A DNA stretch of 64,000 nt from Lytechinus pictus (Eukaryota; Echinodermata; Echinoidea; Temnopleuroida; Toxopneustidae): positions 10,529,501-10,593,500 of the forward strand of contig NC_087258.1 of the NCBI RefSeq assembly GCF_037042905.1. The letters are read 5' to 3'. Made by a program: the position numbers and the translations under genes. The notes beneath the pieces were generated by a model. That model was given only the letters and a program-made list of their open reading frames with translations, was not told the DNA's origin and did no database searches. Shown here piece by piece: positions 10,611-23,268 of this stretch (positions are counted from its first letter, which is position 1; every line of letters begins with the position of its first letter).

Positions 10611-13600
10611 ACAGGGTCCACTTGAGCGCGAGAGTTACATGAACGCAAAATAATGTCATTGGTTTTTTATCGGCTCTACAGGGCGGCACTGCAGGTGGGG
10701 AATGCATATGTGAACTGATATGTCAATCCCACCATGCAGCAGGGAATGGGTTGATGCTTGTGCTCTTCACATATGGAGGAGTGGTAAATAGACGTTCACT
10801 ACGCTTGTATGATGCTGAAGGAGTATCGTTCCAGCTGCCACGTATCGCTAAATCATTAGGAAGGAAAAACGTTACCAGTAAGCAAGATGAATATCCCTTT
10901 TTGCAGAGATACAGAGAGAATTTGAAAGAGGATTGTCGAGACCTGATTTTGTATGGGTTTGCACAAAAATGAAGAGTAATCAGTTATTACGGGGAATTAT
11001 AACTAATTATGACTGGCACAAGTATTAGCAAAGCAATTTCCTCACATTATTTTCCAATTCAGTCGTTATTATGAAGAGAAAGCTTAGAGCAAGAAATCAA
11101 TTATCTGGTGTTTAAGTCTGGTTAAAAATTGAGAATATGTCTTTCTTTAGAGAAGCATGTGTGTGCATTATTGTACCTTGTTTTATTTTCCAAACAGGAC
11201 TGAAATGGGCCCCCAAAAGCTCTCTTGGGCTTGTGTCAGAAAGATTGACAAATATTGTAACTTTGCCAAATGGCAACTCCCATGGTAACAGGGTTTGATA
11301 ACCAGTCACAATCAAGGTTACCATGGTAGTCGCCATAATGGCAAAGTTACAATAGTTTTAACTCTTTATGGAACAGGCCCCCATTTATTGCTACTATCAT
11401 AATACATTTGTACCATGCTTGACCAATATTTGGATGATTCATTTGGAGAAATCTATAAAGACATAAAGTATTGGTGAATGATTTGATAATGAATTCCACA
11501 GTATATCTTATCCCTGTATATTATATTTTAACATTTAAGGTTGGCATAATGGGAGTGTTCATCTCTAACTACGTCATGGGATATTTTTGGGGGCCTGCTC
11601 AAAATTAATTTGGACAGTATTTATCTACAACGTACTATATACTGTACCTATCTATATATATATATGTGTGTATATATATCCAGGATGTGGCTTTTGTAAA
11701 AGTAAAACATTACTCACCCATCCTTAACTAAAATTCATTACTGACACGTCAGCTTAATTGCTATAAATTCTAACATAATTAGGATCTGCTTAAAAATGTG
11801 AGAGTTAATTTGAGACACCACCTTCGGATTGTATATCAAACATATTTCTCGCTGTTCTTTTCATTTTGATTTTTATTCAGCACCACATGCATGTCCATAT
11901 TATATTATATTATATTGACCTATCACTGATTCAAATCTGCATAACCTATGTAATATAACTGATTAATTATTGTGATCACTTTCACTTTGGATAAGAATGC
12001 CTTTAAGTAAGAGATCAGTTTAATTCGCTTTGAAAATTTCTATAAATTCTTTTAAGGAAATCAGATTGTGCTATTTGCAAAAGATGCATCAACTTTTGAG
12101 GTGATTTTATGGATGAAATTTATGAGTTTACATTGAGTGATTACCAAGTTTTATGTTGATAGGTGGTATTGGTGTTTGGCCAACACTAAACTTGAAATAA
12201 GGCTGGTGCTTAGTCTGACAACACAGGGTGTTAAACTGTCAGAGATATGATTGGTGTGATTTTTATCAACCCCATATCCCATGTTGGTGCTATGATGGGC
12301 ATGCTGATTCATGCTCTCAACACCTACACCAAACCTTAAATGAGTGTTGTGCTTGTTTCACCATGTTGAGATCCATATGTTGTGATATGTACCATTTTTA
12401 TAAGCCCACATCAGCATTGGAGATGCATTAGACAGCAAGTTTCAAGAACTTAACACCAACATCAACACTTAATGTGAAATGAAGCTGGCGCTTGGCTGGT
12501 GTCACAGGGTGTTGAACCAGCAATGATGAGATAGGTATCTTTTTTTTTTAAATCCATGTTCAGTGTAGCTGCAATGTAGGCAGTCTGCTCTCAACACCGA
12601 CACTGAACTTGAAATCACCCATTGTACTCTTGATGTGTATTGTTACCTGGCTTTCTGCTTATGGAAATGCATTGATATGAAAGGAGAAGTTTGATTTTGT
12701 ATGTCGTAAAATGTTCTTGAAAAAAAAGAGAAAAAACCTTCAGAAGCAGTTGATTCATTCCAAAGAAATACAAGCAACCTTTTGTGCCAATTTTGAGATA
12801 AAACAGGGATTTATATGACCAATGCAATTTGTCTATTGTTAATATGTTAGGGTATTTATCTGCCTTGGTTTCAAGGCAAAATATAAAAATAGTATTTGAA
12901 GAAAAATTAGGAAAATAGCTTTATGGAAGCAAATAATTGATAAACTGGGCAATTTGGTATTTCAAGACGAGAGTGGTAATGCTAGATTTTTTCTCGGTAT
13001 TTAGCATGGCTCAAAGTAACCATGTAACAAAAGGTGTTCATAGAATTGATGACTTCGATGAAATTGACAATTTGTCGTCTTCTTGTTTACATTGGTGGAA
13101 TAAATGTGCACTTTTGTAAACATTCAAAACTGACAAATTTTCAGCTGATTTTGAAGAAAGATCTTATTCTAAGAAAATGTTTCCTATTTTGCTGATTCTA
13201 TTCAGGCACTGAATATTAACGTAATGTCCTTTTCATAATGAGAGTAGATGAACGCAAAAATATATTTCATTATGATATTGATGTGCTATTACAGATGCGT
13301 TGCCAGTCATCATTACCAAAAAGATTTATCCATGATCACCCGAAAATCTCATAGCTTAAAAAAAAAGAAAATGAAATAATGTAATATTCCAATATTCCTG
13401 TATATTCATATAGTCAAAATGATAATGTGTCATAAGAAATGAGAATACAGCAGTCATGCAGGCATACAAATTAAATAAAGAAAATATTTTGACAGTTGAT
13501 GAATAGAGGGCACATCTCACAAATATCAGTCTCAATTATGGAGAGCGATTGATATTCGTCTGCATTCTCCTTTATTTTAAAGGTACATTATGATATTGAT

Positions 13601-15319
13601 GTGCCGATCCACAATATTTCCATCAAAAGAATTTGGAAGAACATAAATAATGGAGGTTACCAGCACAAGTTAGGACATTGCATATGCCTCCTACGTGAAG
13701 AGTCCGGCTGAATCTTGACATAATGATCTTGATACAACTCTATGATATAGCTATTTAATACCTTTAAATGGGAAATAGGGAGAGATTTATATAAGAGAAC
13801 TTCTATGATGTAAAAATATAAATTCTATGATTTAAAATATTCTTTACTTGCAAGATATTAACAGGGTTATTCCCCTCTGAGTTTGAAAGTAAAAGGTTTA
13901 TATTGCTTTGCTTCATTTCACATGACTAAGATGTGCTTAGATTACGAAATGAGTGTTAGACTTATTCTAGCTATAGGGGAATCCATCCCAAATAAAAAGT
14001 TGTTTTCAGAGGAAAAGGTAAATCAAGACAAGTTGATAGGTGAAAGTTTGAACAATATCGGACAAACAAAGAAGAAAAATGCGAATTTTTAAAAGGTGTA
14101 AAAATGGGTACCGGTAATCACTATACTAATGGAGATTTCAAATTGGCCGCATTTGTGATGTCATAGTGATGTAAGGCTAGGACTACTCTTCCATGTTCTC
14201 CAATACAAATAATGGCTAAAATGTAATTTTTTTTAAATTATATTTTCTTTAACGTGACCCCTGAAGAATCCGAATTGTGATCATATTCCAAGAAAAATAC
14301 CACCTTCAAATCGTTTGAAATTTAGCAAGTGACAAATGCTTTCTCTTCATTGTGTAGACTTTATCTCATAGAGTTTTGCAAACAGGAACTGAAATAACTT
14401 TGCTGTATTCTGAAAAGAACCAAACGAAAAACCACCTTTAAGAAGCTTTCTACTGAAACAGTTTTTTTTTCCAAATTGAGAACACTGAATTTGTCAATGG
14501 AAGAACCGGTTTGGATGTATTACTCTATTGTTATGGAATGTACATGATTGATTTACCCGATTCCAAGTTACCTCCTCTCTCAGCCCTGGAAATATATCTT
14601 TTCTCTCAGTATTCTTGTCCGTCTATTTGTTCCAGCACCTTTTGGTGCAATCTATCTCAAGTCTTTCTATAAAAAAAAAGGATATTTCGTTTCCAAGATG
14701 TGATGCAAGTTTTAGCATTAGTGCACTAAAAATGTACTTCTTTTGTTTTTCTTCATTTTTCTGCAGTGAGTTTAATCACCATAGATTTTTTTTATGACCA
14801 TTGTGCTAGTCAGAAATATTTTATATGATACAGGTATATATATATTGATTATATACATGACATTTTAATTTGTTGTGAACTATTGGATTTTTAATGTATC
14901 GCTCCCACAGGCAGGGATATATCATGCCACAGAAAGGAATGGAAATATAAGATGGTTTGTTCTGAAAATATCCTCCAAAAGCATTTTTTTTTAATGTATA
15001 CAAAGATGTTCCCAGAAATGCCAGATTTCTTTAGACTGCAGGTTTAGACTGTATTATATAGAATGTTGGCTTCTTGAAAAGCTGTATTATGTCGTAGAAA
15101 CATATTGACAATGTAAGTTCAAGGCATTTAGGGCCTGTTTCTCAAAGTTATAAGTCTTACATCATGGACAATCCATTGAAATATGTGTTTTAAACTTTAA
15201 ACACATTTCCCTTAGATATCCTTGATCTTATCCTTATGACATATTTGTGCAACCGACCGCTGGATATTAATACACAATCTTATTCAATATAATGTACAAA
15301 ACCTTTACAAAGGTGCCAC
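10611..15319 (+). other. Probable GIGYF 3' UTR and downstream sequence
   Basis: No coding region is supported. Contents: a family B MITE at 11207-11382, TA microsatellite at 11648-11680, diverged copies of an AACAC-AACTTGAAAT-containing repeat at about 12150-12620, and an 18-base word ATTATGATATTGATGTGC repeated near 13269 and 13587. The GIGYF poly(A) site is not certain; AATAAA signals occur at several places, for instance 17378-17383. Confidence 0.5.
11207..11382. mobile_element. Fold-back MITE, family B, copy 2
   Basis: Shares TTGTAACTTTGCC, ATGGCAACTCCCATGGTAAC and the inverted ATGGCAAAGTTACAATAG with copy 1 at 889-1046, and ends in GGCCCC. The outer arms are more decayed than in copy 1. 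Confidence 0.8.
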
Positions 15320-15475
15320 TAATACCTCGGTCACATTTGCTCTACGGCGGCCGTACGGCAATTCGAAAACAGCCGTTTTAACAATTTTCTACCATAGCTA
15401 CATATAGGTGGTATGAAAACGGCTGTTTTCGACTTGCCGTACGGTCGCCGTAGAGCAAATGTGACCGAGGTATTA
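15320..15475. mobile_element. Fold-back MITE, family D, copy 1
   Basis: A 156-bp near-perfect palindrome: TAATACCTCGGTCACATTTG at the left is exactly inverted at the right, and the arms continue through TACGG(C)CGCCGTA-like sequence and AAAACAGCCGTTTT to a short loop. The end bases allow TA or AT target duplication. Copy 2 is near 20357-20510. Confidence 0.88.
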
Positions 15476-16720
15476 CATATTGAGGTCATTTTAATACCAA
15501 TGCCTGTGGGAGCAGTACCTGAAAAAGAGATTTTTTGGGGGGGGGGGAAGGGGAGAAGGTGGATTGGGTTGGGGAAGCTTGGTTCTGTCTCATGTTGAGG
15601 CTGTAAATATGTACAAGGTCAACTCAAGGTCATAAAAACCTCTGTTCTGTCAATTGTTGAGAAGCAGAAGGGTGTTCTGTGAGCTATCGTCCTTCCTGTG
15701 AGCATACAATAATGCTTGCCAGTTATCAAGGGTGATAGAGGTGTCTTTTCTTGTATTCATAAAATGACAGGAAGTTGGCATCTCTGTTTTAACATACAAT
15801 AGTTAATTCTGATTATTTAGTCTTTGTCTAAGAAAATGGACTTGATACCTTCCTTGCTATACAAATTTTATGCGCGAGACCCAAAAAAGAGAAAATAACA
15901 TCAAAATTTTTTTTTAAAAGAATCGAGAGGATTTGTAGAAATATTCCACTTTACATAGCGCTTGCCAAATCAGATAGACATCTCTATAGCACTTTCCAGG
16001 AATATCATTGTGGAGAGTGGATGTGTAGAAATGCTTGGTTTTTTGTCAAGCACAGTTACTATGGTAACAAGCAACATGTTAGTGACAACTACCTTTATGA
16101 AATGGGAGTCTAGAGTGCGACTGATTTAAGAAAGCTGTCGGCACTGACAATATTTTTTCACTGGTACACGTACCATAGTAACTGTTGATGACTTAAATGT
16201 AGGCTACTCAAGATCAGCCAGTCAAAACCATGCATTTGTACAGAAGTCGGAAAATAAGAACTGAAGTGTTGATGTAATTTCTTATTAAAAAATAGGAGTG
16301 TAAAGAGATGGTCATTTCATAAAGCCGTTCAACTGTGAATGCATTCTTTACTCTGGACTTTGCATGACTGGTGACATGTTCTTGGACTACATGTAGGTGA
16401 TGATTCCCTAAATAGCAGACTTCGCACCTAAGAACGTGTTCCAGTGGTACGTACAGTGGTGAGTAATGCCGTGCATAACCTAGGAATTGCTTTATGAAAC
16501 GCCACTCATGTGGGCGTTTCATAAAGCTGTTCCTAGAGGTACGCCGGCATTATGTATGACTGGAACATGTTCTTAGGTGCTGAAGTCAGCTACATAGGGA
16601 TCCTTTACCACAAGAAAGGATCACCAGTCGCGCGTAAAATCATTCGTTACTTACAGTCAGCTAATAATCAAACACCTGCCAGGTCCTTATGACATCCAAT
16701 CTTTTGATGCGAGTTTCCTA
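15476..16720. other. Intergenic or UTR sequence with TTTCATAAAG-type fold-backs
   Basis: No gene. A G10 tract lies at 15536-15547. Between 16210 and 16700 there are two adjoining, partly decayed fold-back units with TTTCATAAAGC(C/T)GTTC at one end and its inverse, TTTATGAAACGCC, at the other; interior words such as GACTGG, ACATGTTCTT and GGATCACCAGTCG recur. Related fold-backs are at 32565-32722 and 33991-34380. Confidence 0.5.
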
Positions 16721-16721
16721 A

Positions 16722-17150
16722 AGGCCACCGCACACCCTTACGACCCGACTGGCCTAACTTAGTGAGGGGAGATGAATTGCAAGGTAGTTATAAGCCTGGG
16801 CACTGCACACCTTGTGATCTGACAATCCTGCTGTCAGTGACTCACGCATGCGCTTTTGCATTTCGCCATAGCAACTGAGAAAATGGCACTTACTACTGCG
16901 TATGCGCATTGCATATCATGAACACGTGGGTTTTTAAGTGCGACTCTGCTGTCTGATTGGCTGGAAGTTGGAATGAGGTTTGCGATCCAGTTGTGAGGAT
17001 TCGACATGTCAAATCCTTACGATTTCCCTTGCGATCTGTCTATGACCGGTCTGCGACTCTCAAGCTGACAAGAACTGTGACGTCACATTTCCCTTTACTC
17101 AGTCGCAGACCAGTCGTAGACCAGACGGGTCGTAAGGTGTGCGGTGGCCT
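16722..17150. mobile_element. MITE family E, copy 1, TAA target duplication
   Basis: 429 bp with termini AGGCCACCGCACACCCTTAC and the inverse GTAAGGTGTGCGGTGGCCT, flanked by TAA at 16719-16721 and 17151-17153. Three-base TWA duplications are the hallmark of PIF/Harbinger elements. No transposase ORF is present, so it is non-autonomous. A copy of near-equal length is at 52593-53018. Confidence 0.88.
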
Positions 17151-17153
17151 TAA

Positions 17154-20100
17154 TATGTAGATAGTCTGCCAAAGCTAAAATGTCATAACTCCATAATTTA
17201 TGAGGTCATGAATTAATGCCATTCTGCCCTTCTGCAGCTGATCATCTCATGCCGACCTTTCCTTATGTGACCTTTGCCTTTAAGTTTACCTATCTTAGTA
17301 CTCTGTCCATGTTTGTAAACATTCATGCGACGTGATACACGTGACTTTTCATGTGGCGTGTTTGTTGCATTTCTTGAAATAAAGATATGATACCTTGTAG
17401 TTGTAACAAGTTACTAAATTTAGTTGCACACGTTTCTAGTGCACTGTAGAAATGACTTATCATTACCTTTCTTATTCTTATGTACGGTGTTGGGTTTCAC
17501 CCGAACAGTATTGAGTTGTTATTGCTTCCCTTTTCTTCATGTTGTTTCTTTCATTGTTCTTTTGAACCATGCAAGATTATATTCAGAGATATGTTCACTT
17601 TTATTAATTCACTTTACTTGTAATATTATGACTCTGTGGAGTATGGTAATTCACTTTTCTATGATAGATTACTTACAACCTTCTTGCTCTATGATTAGAC
17701 TTATTCTTGTCTTGATTTTCCAACGAACAGAAAATTTACTTTTTAAGCGGAAGCTAAGTCAGTGTTCTCGATCAAATCGGTAAGGAGCTTTACCGCGATT
17801 GCCGTCTATTCAGCAGTTCAATTATAGTTTTCTTTATTTTTAATTTTTCTAGTTCTTTCCTGGTTTTTAGAATACCTTCTTTTTATATGAAACTTTATGT
17901 AGTGTTTGACCAGCGAGCATTAAGATTATTCAATTAAGTGAGTTCTTTGACCATGAATATTGCATGTAGAATCTTACAAGAAAGCACTCAACTTTAGGAA
18001 GTTTTATCTGTGGAGAAATTGACGATGGACAGGGGTTGAAACAGTTCAGATGGAATTCGAGAGGTCACATTATCTAAGTGTTATCTTCATTTATCGTAAC
18101 AATAATGAAAACTTGTGCCTATAAAAACAAACGAGTAGAGGGGTAAAAACCCAGGTCAGCAGTACCTGTGCATGTAGGCAGAAGATTAAAGTGTGTGCCT
18201 GCATTGTTATGTGTGTTATGTATGTTCGTCTGTCTGTGTGAAAGAATATATTTTTAGTGTATGAGGGAGAGAGAGAGAGACGAAAATGAGAGCTGTACTT
18301 TGTCTGTTCGATTGTACAAAGTGTAAAACCTACAATATCAGATGATACAGATACAAATATTGATATTTCCTGCCATGTTTACCTAAAGAAAAAAAAATTA
18401 TGATTGTACGTGTAAAAAGAGAATTCATCATGTAACTTTTTTGCTTCTTCTTTTGATGTTGTTTTCCTTAAGACAGTGTCATGATGCCACGAGTATGGTT
18501 CAACAGCATATATGGGTTTATTGCAATTAAACAAATTGTACTTACTCTGTATTTCTGTCCAGTGTGTGTGATTTATTACGAGTCTTTGCTTGAGTAATAC
18601 AAGGCAGGGGCACTGTGGCTATGGTCTTTGCTGTTATGTCTACTAAGATTCTGTGCAGATTTTTTGTATGAGAAACTGCCATTGAATCATTGTCTATGAT
18701 AAGAAAACTTACTACAGCGAGACGAGAGGGTATAGACATGGATGGCCCATAACCACTGTTTGATATCTCGTCACATCAGACGTATCACTTTAATTTAGCA
18801 TAATGGCAAGGACAATGGCTGTAGCCTCTGCAGACGTAAGGTAGAGTAACGACATGCAAACAAAAAGACTGGGAAATAAACACAAATTAATTAATAAAGG
18901 AGTTTATTTCAATATATTCTTGAATATACATGAAAACATTTCTTTACAACAGTTCTTTATAATAACAAGACCTTTGGAAGACATCAGAAGTTGATATTAA
19001 ACAATATTCAACTATAACAAACAAACAAAATCAGATGTGTATTAATCAGGACTTTAGTCAACAATACAGTAAACAACATCACATACCCTGGCCAATTGAA
19101 ACAAACATAACAAAATCAATCAAATTTGATTATTTCCCAATCCAAAATGAAGGATGCTGTAAAGGAGCATAATTCAGCTTTTCGCTTGCTCTCTTTAGAG
19201 TAATACACAAGAATGTTCAGATACATGTAGGTGAATCAGAATAAAGTAAAATAGAAACTAAAGATATAAACACTTTGAAAAGTGAAGAGTTAATCAGAAT
19301 GCTTAATGCATCCTTTACACCATTCTTTTTTTATTTTGCAATACCAATAGGCCTTTTTGTTATACAGATTTGGGGCATGTGAGAATAAATAATGGCACTT
19401 CAAGAAAATTATTATTGTTATTACTTGAAAATTAATAACACTTGTTCTGAAGCCAAACTCTGGCTTTCAAATGTCTGCCCCCCCCCTTTAAAATAAAGAT
19501 TAACTTAAGCCTGCATTATTCATTGATGATTCAATACTTCTGCAACCAAGATACGAATGAGGGAGGGCTAGATGTGACATACTAAAAATAATCGTTGATA
19601 GTTGACCACTTTTCAAATCTTAATGGTACATGTAGTGGGTAACTATAAACAAGTGTTTTCAGACCAGGGACCAGTTTCACGAAACTGATTACAATAACAA
19701 ATTTGCAATCACAGTTCAAAGCTACTGAAGTCCTTCATTCTGATTGGCTGATAGTAAATTTGTTATAGAAATTGTGCATATGTTACGAGACAAGTCTATG
19801 AAATGGGACCAATGTATGGTGAACTGTTAATGTACTAGCCTAGACCTCATTTCAACAATTGTCAATGCCTAACAAATTCACTCTCAGCCAATACAATGCC
19901 ACCATTTCAGTAGCTTTCAACAGTAACTTTATCACAGCAAGATAAGAAAATGGTTCCCCCCCACCACCCCCTCTATTGATTGATGTGTTCAGAACAAGCA
20001 CACTATCAATTTAGAACGGGCACAGTGAGGAAGAATCTCTCAAATATGGTACCATCAAAAGGAAATATATCAAAGAAAAGAAAGTAAGGAGAGGAATTCT

Positions 20101-20350
20101 GTCCCATCTCCAAAGTGAGGATGAACAATTTTTTTTAATGTCAATCATTTTTAAGAAAAGATCAAAGGAAACGATTCTTGCTTATTATCACCTGGTAATT
20201 TTATATTTGATTTGATTTACTAAACACTCCCCCCCTTCACCCCCTGCTGTTTTTGTTAATGATTTTTGTCTTGCGCCTCAGTTTAATAAGGTACACATGT
20301 TAACATTTTTTAAATGATATACATGTATATCGTAAGGTTGGCTGTTTGCA
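17154..20350. other. Intergenic DNA, no gene seen
   Basis: AT-rich sequence without a supportable coding region. It includes a short GA tract at 18249-18270, C-tracts at 19480-19490 and 19955-19963, and a decayed fold-back at about 19673-19810 (GGGACCAGTTTCACGAAAC against ATGAAATGGGACC). AATAAA words at 17378 and 18893 are possible ends of the GIGYF transcript. Confidence 0.5.
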
Positions 20351-20356
20351 ATGCTG

Positions 20357-20510
20357 CAATCACATTTCTCTGGTGCCTGTACGGCGAGTCGAAAACAGCT
20401 GTTTTATTATATTTTTATTCAAACCACCTATATGTAGCTGGTACAAAAATGTTTAAACAGCTCTTGTCGACTCGCTGTACGCCCACGGTAGGGGAAATGC
20501 GACTGCGCCA
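20357..20510. mobile_element. Fold-back MITE, family D, copy 2 (decayed)
   Basis: TGCAATCACATTTCTCT, then GTACGGCGAGTCGAAAACAG, a central ACCACCTATATGTAGCTGGTA, then CGACTCGCTGTACG. The order and central loop match copy 1 at 15320-15475, but the arms have many substitutions. Confidence 0.65.
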
Positions 20511-20639
20511 TATGGGTCCTTTCTTTCTGGCTGCTACCTGCCAAGCAAAATTTTATATCTTGTACTAATGTAAATACTGTATTTTATGTATGTGTCTCAT
20601 GTCAATGTTTTTTATTGCTTTGGTCACATAAATTTAAAT

Positions 20640-21480
20640 TTATTAGAAATGAGGAGGATATCAATATCAAGACATGATGGACATTGTGAGCAAAGAAGAG
20701 ATGGGTGAAGAACTAGAGGAGGCCAAATTGTCAAGACAGCATAGTCCTAAAGATAGAGATGATGTAACCGTTCCTTGCATGATGCTGGAACTGAACAAAA
20801 GCTAAGTGACCTTCTTCCTCCTACTCTATTTGCAAGTACAACAGCTGCGGCAATTTTAGTTAATAGTATTCTTAGTACTACTGCCATTATGAAATACATC
20901 TGTTCAGCTTTGGAGACAGAAATTTTTAAAATAATGCTGTCGAGACTGTTCAAAGCCGACAGATTACAGCAAAATTCTTTTAAGTCATTTGTAAGTCATT
21001 GTCAAATCATTCTTTTGGAATGTTTGTGGAGGGACATTATGTGGAGGACTGTAACATGTATGCAATGCTGGATAAAGACTACGAAAAGACCATGTGGAGT
21101 TCTGAAGATGAGAATACGTCTCTGTGAATAAACTTCATCAATTTATCTTAATCGTTGCACTCGTAGTTCAGTTTTAAATTCGGGGGACTCGAGGCTTTAC
21201 GTGCATTAGCGCAGGTCCGTAGCCACAAGTGCCATTGATGACTCGCTACTCATTCAGCACGAGGAACCTCCATTGGCTCAATTTGAGTCTAAAAGAGCTG
21301 TGAGAAGGTGGTTGGCTAGCAGTACGGGTCAGCTTCGGCCTTGTCAGAGGACAACAAAACTCTCCTAATCAATTATGATGGAAGTGAAAGTGTGAGCAAT
21401 GTGGAGGAAGAGGAACTACATGCAGACCTAGATGATGTTGTAGCAGTTAAGATTTAATACAATAAAATATATTACCCACA
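20640..21480 (+). other. Unassigned sequence ahead of the transposase remnant
   Basis: No recognised gene. A short acidic open stretch of 43 codons starts at 20674 (MMDIVSKEEMGEELEEAKLS) and ends at 20805, and a similar acidic stretch lies near 21385-21440. They could be 5' debris of the mobile element that follows, but nothing proves this. Confidence 0.3.
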
Positions 21481-21947
21481 GGGTTCTTCTTAGATGAAGG
21501 TGAGCTTGGAGGCCATGTTAAAATTGATGAGAGTATGTTTGGTAGGAGGTGCAAATCCCAATGCAGCGATCCAAGAGGACAAAAAGTGTGGATCTTGGGG
21601 ATGGTGGAAAGGGCCCGCAATCGGATCATCCTGTACCCGTCGACAAGAGAGACGAGGCAACGCTCATTCCCGTCATCGAGGACCACGTTGAGAAGGGAAC
21701 AACGATCTGCACTGACGGATGGAGGGGGTATTCATCACTGAATGAGCGAGGCTACAGGCATTTTACAGTGGAACAGACTGCAGTATACACAAATACCATT
21801 GAGGGATCGTGGAAGATTGCTAAGGACCATTTTCGACGGATCAACGGAACAAGCATCGGGAACTTTGAGGGACACCTGAGCAAAGTCATTGGGCGAATAG
21901 AGTCATTGTGGGGAGAGGTAACATCATGGGAGCAATGTTCGCTCTAA
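21481..21947 (+). pseudogene. Merlin/IS1595-like DDE transposase, broken copy
   Basis: The translation shows the three acidic catalytic sites of the IS1595/Merlin (ISXO2-like) DDE domain in order: first Asp in HVKIDESMFGRR, second in CTDGWRGYSSLNERGY, and the Glu in TNTIEGSWKIAKDHF. Motifs between them (WILGMVERARNRIILYP, then VDKRDEATLIPVIEDHVEKG) also fit. The reading frame slips once near 21643, between the YP and the VD of that pair, consistent with loss of one base, so the copy is inactive as it stands. The sequence TTACCCACAG just upstream could be a splice acceptor. The family makes cut-and-paste DNA transposases; Merlin elements are known from sea urchins. The 3' part is repeated at 23269. 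Confidence 0.8.
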
Positions 21948-22139
21948 TCACCCAACATTACCAAAGGCTCCATTTGAAGCAAGGGGAAGAGAGGGGAGGG
22001 GGTCTACATGTTATTCCAAATATCATATCATGAACTTTCTGATAATTGTTTATACTACCCACTGGGTTGTTCTTATATTTCTCACAAACATTTCAATCAT
22101 GCTAAATTACTTATACAGTAATGCTTAATTTGAAACCCA

Positions 22140-22850
22140 ATCCATTTTGTCCATGAACCAGGGACTTGATCCATGGAAGGCATCATCTTTCGAGTTTGGA
22201 TGTGACTTGGTTGAGAGCCTTGTAGTACCTTACATCCAGCAGCGACCAACAGTAGGCCTTCCAAAATCTGTTCTCTGAAAGATGCAATTTTTTACTGGGG
22301 AACCTGTATCAAGACAGAGGATTGCCCTAGAATTCGACAAAGTAGGAAGCAGAAAGCCTCTCTCTCTCTCTGTTTACATCCTCCATCACATTTGGGATGA
22401 AAACTACTACTTCCTTTTCTGGAACACTTCTTAAAGTTTTCTACTCTAGTCAACACGTGTCTTGACAATTATGTCAACTTACTCCTTTTGTGGGCTTCTA
22501 TCATCTCACTTGGAACAAACTTCATACATTGTATCTTTCACCTCATCTCATATTCAAGTTTTCGTACTACCCTTTTTCTCTGTCATTTCACCAAGAGAAA
22601 AATCCAAAATACTGCTTGTGCTAGCCAAGTTAGTTTTGTGATAATATCTGTGTGATTTTGTGTATATTGTGTCAAATATTGGGATCATGCAATAATTGGA
22701 ACAATTTTTAATATATCCGAGCATTTCTACTCAGATTTCTCTACATGCTTAAAGTCGGTAAGTGGTGCTTGGATATTGTCATTTCATCATATAACCAACC
22801 CGTTTCACTGGTGACCCCGGCATGATTTAAACCTGACCAACGTGGCAAGA
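22140..22850 (+). mobile_element. Probable LTR and leader of a Ty3/gypsy-like retrotransposon, copy 1
   Basis: The stretch lies directly before a gag start and ends with CACTGGTGACCCCGGCATGA, resembling the junction after the 5' LTR in many Mag-type Ty3/gypsy elements. A matching copy ends at about 24330. The 5' edge of the LTR was not determined and no second LTR is in place, so this is a partial element. Confidence 0.45.
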
Positions 22851-22917
22851 GCAGTCACCCTTTTTCAAATTGTTTCAAATATTTTCTCCCTTTCTTCATT
22901 TATTTATACATATCACC

Positions 22918-23238
22918 ATGTCGACTGACGATCAATTTTCTTCTGACTCGATGGCTAACTCTTCTATTTCAAATGTTCAACTAAAGCTTCCTCCCTTCTG
23001 GCCAAATGATTCTACCATTTGGTTCACCCAAGTTGAAGTTCAATTTCTAACAAAGGGCATTAGTAAACAGTAAAAAAAATTTGCATACATCGTTGCATCA
23101 CTTGAACCCGAGTAGCTCAGGAAATCAGGGATCTTCTCATAATTATATCCCCTAAAAGAGAACCAGTATGACATACTGAAACATCAACTCATCCAACGGA
23201 TATCAGCATCTGAACAAAAATGACTCCATCAACTCCTT
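22918..23238 (+). pseudogene. Ty3/gypsy-like gag fragment, copy 1
   Basis: From the ATG at 22918 the protein has SNVQLKLPPFWPNDSTIWFT and QVEVQFLTKGI, the usual N-terminal block of Mag-type gag proteins (KLPPFW, then W-F-x-Q-V-E-x-Q-F). A stop interrupts it at 23071; recognisable gag continues in broken frames (FAYIVASLEPE, then ENQYDILKHQLIQRISASEQ) up to the junction at about 23238. It encodes no intact protein. Confidence 0.7.
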
Positions 23239-23268
23239 CAGACAAGTATACCATGACATGGCCACAGG

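Larger units (their letters stand above)
21771..23238 (+). repeat. 1.5 kb near-tandem duplication, unit 1
   Basis: This segment begins in the 3' part of the transposase and runs through non-coding sequence into a gag-like start. It is repeated at 23269-24732 with an offset of about 1,497 bp and high identity, including long identical stretches such as GGGATCGTGGAAGATTGCTA. About 30 bp separate the units. Confidence 0.85.
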
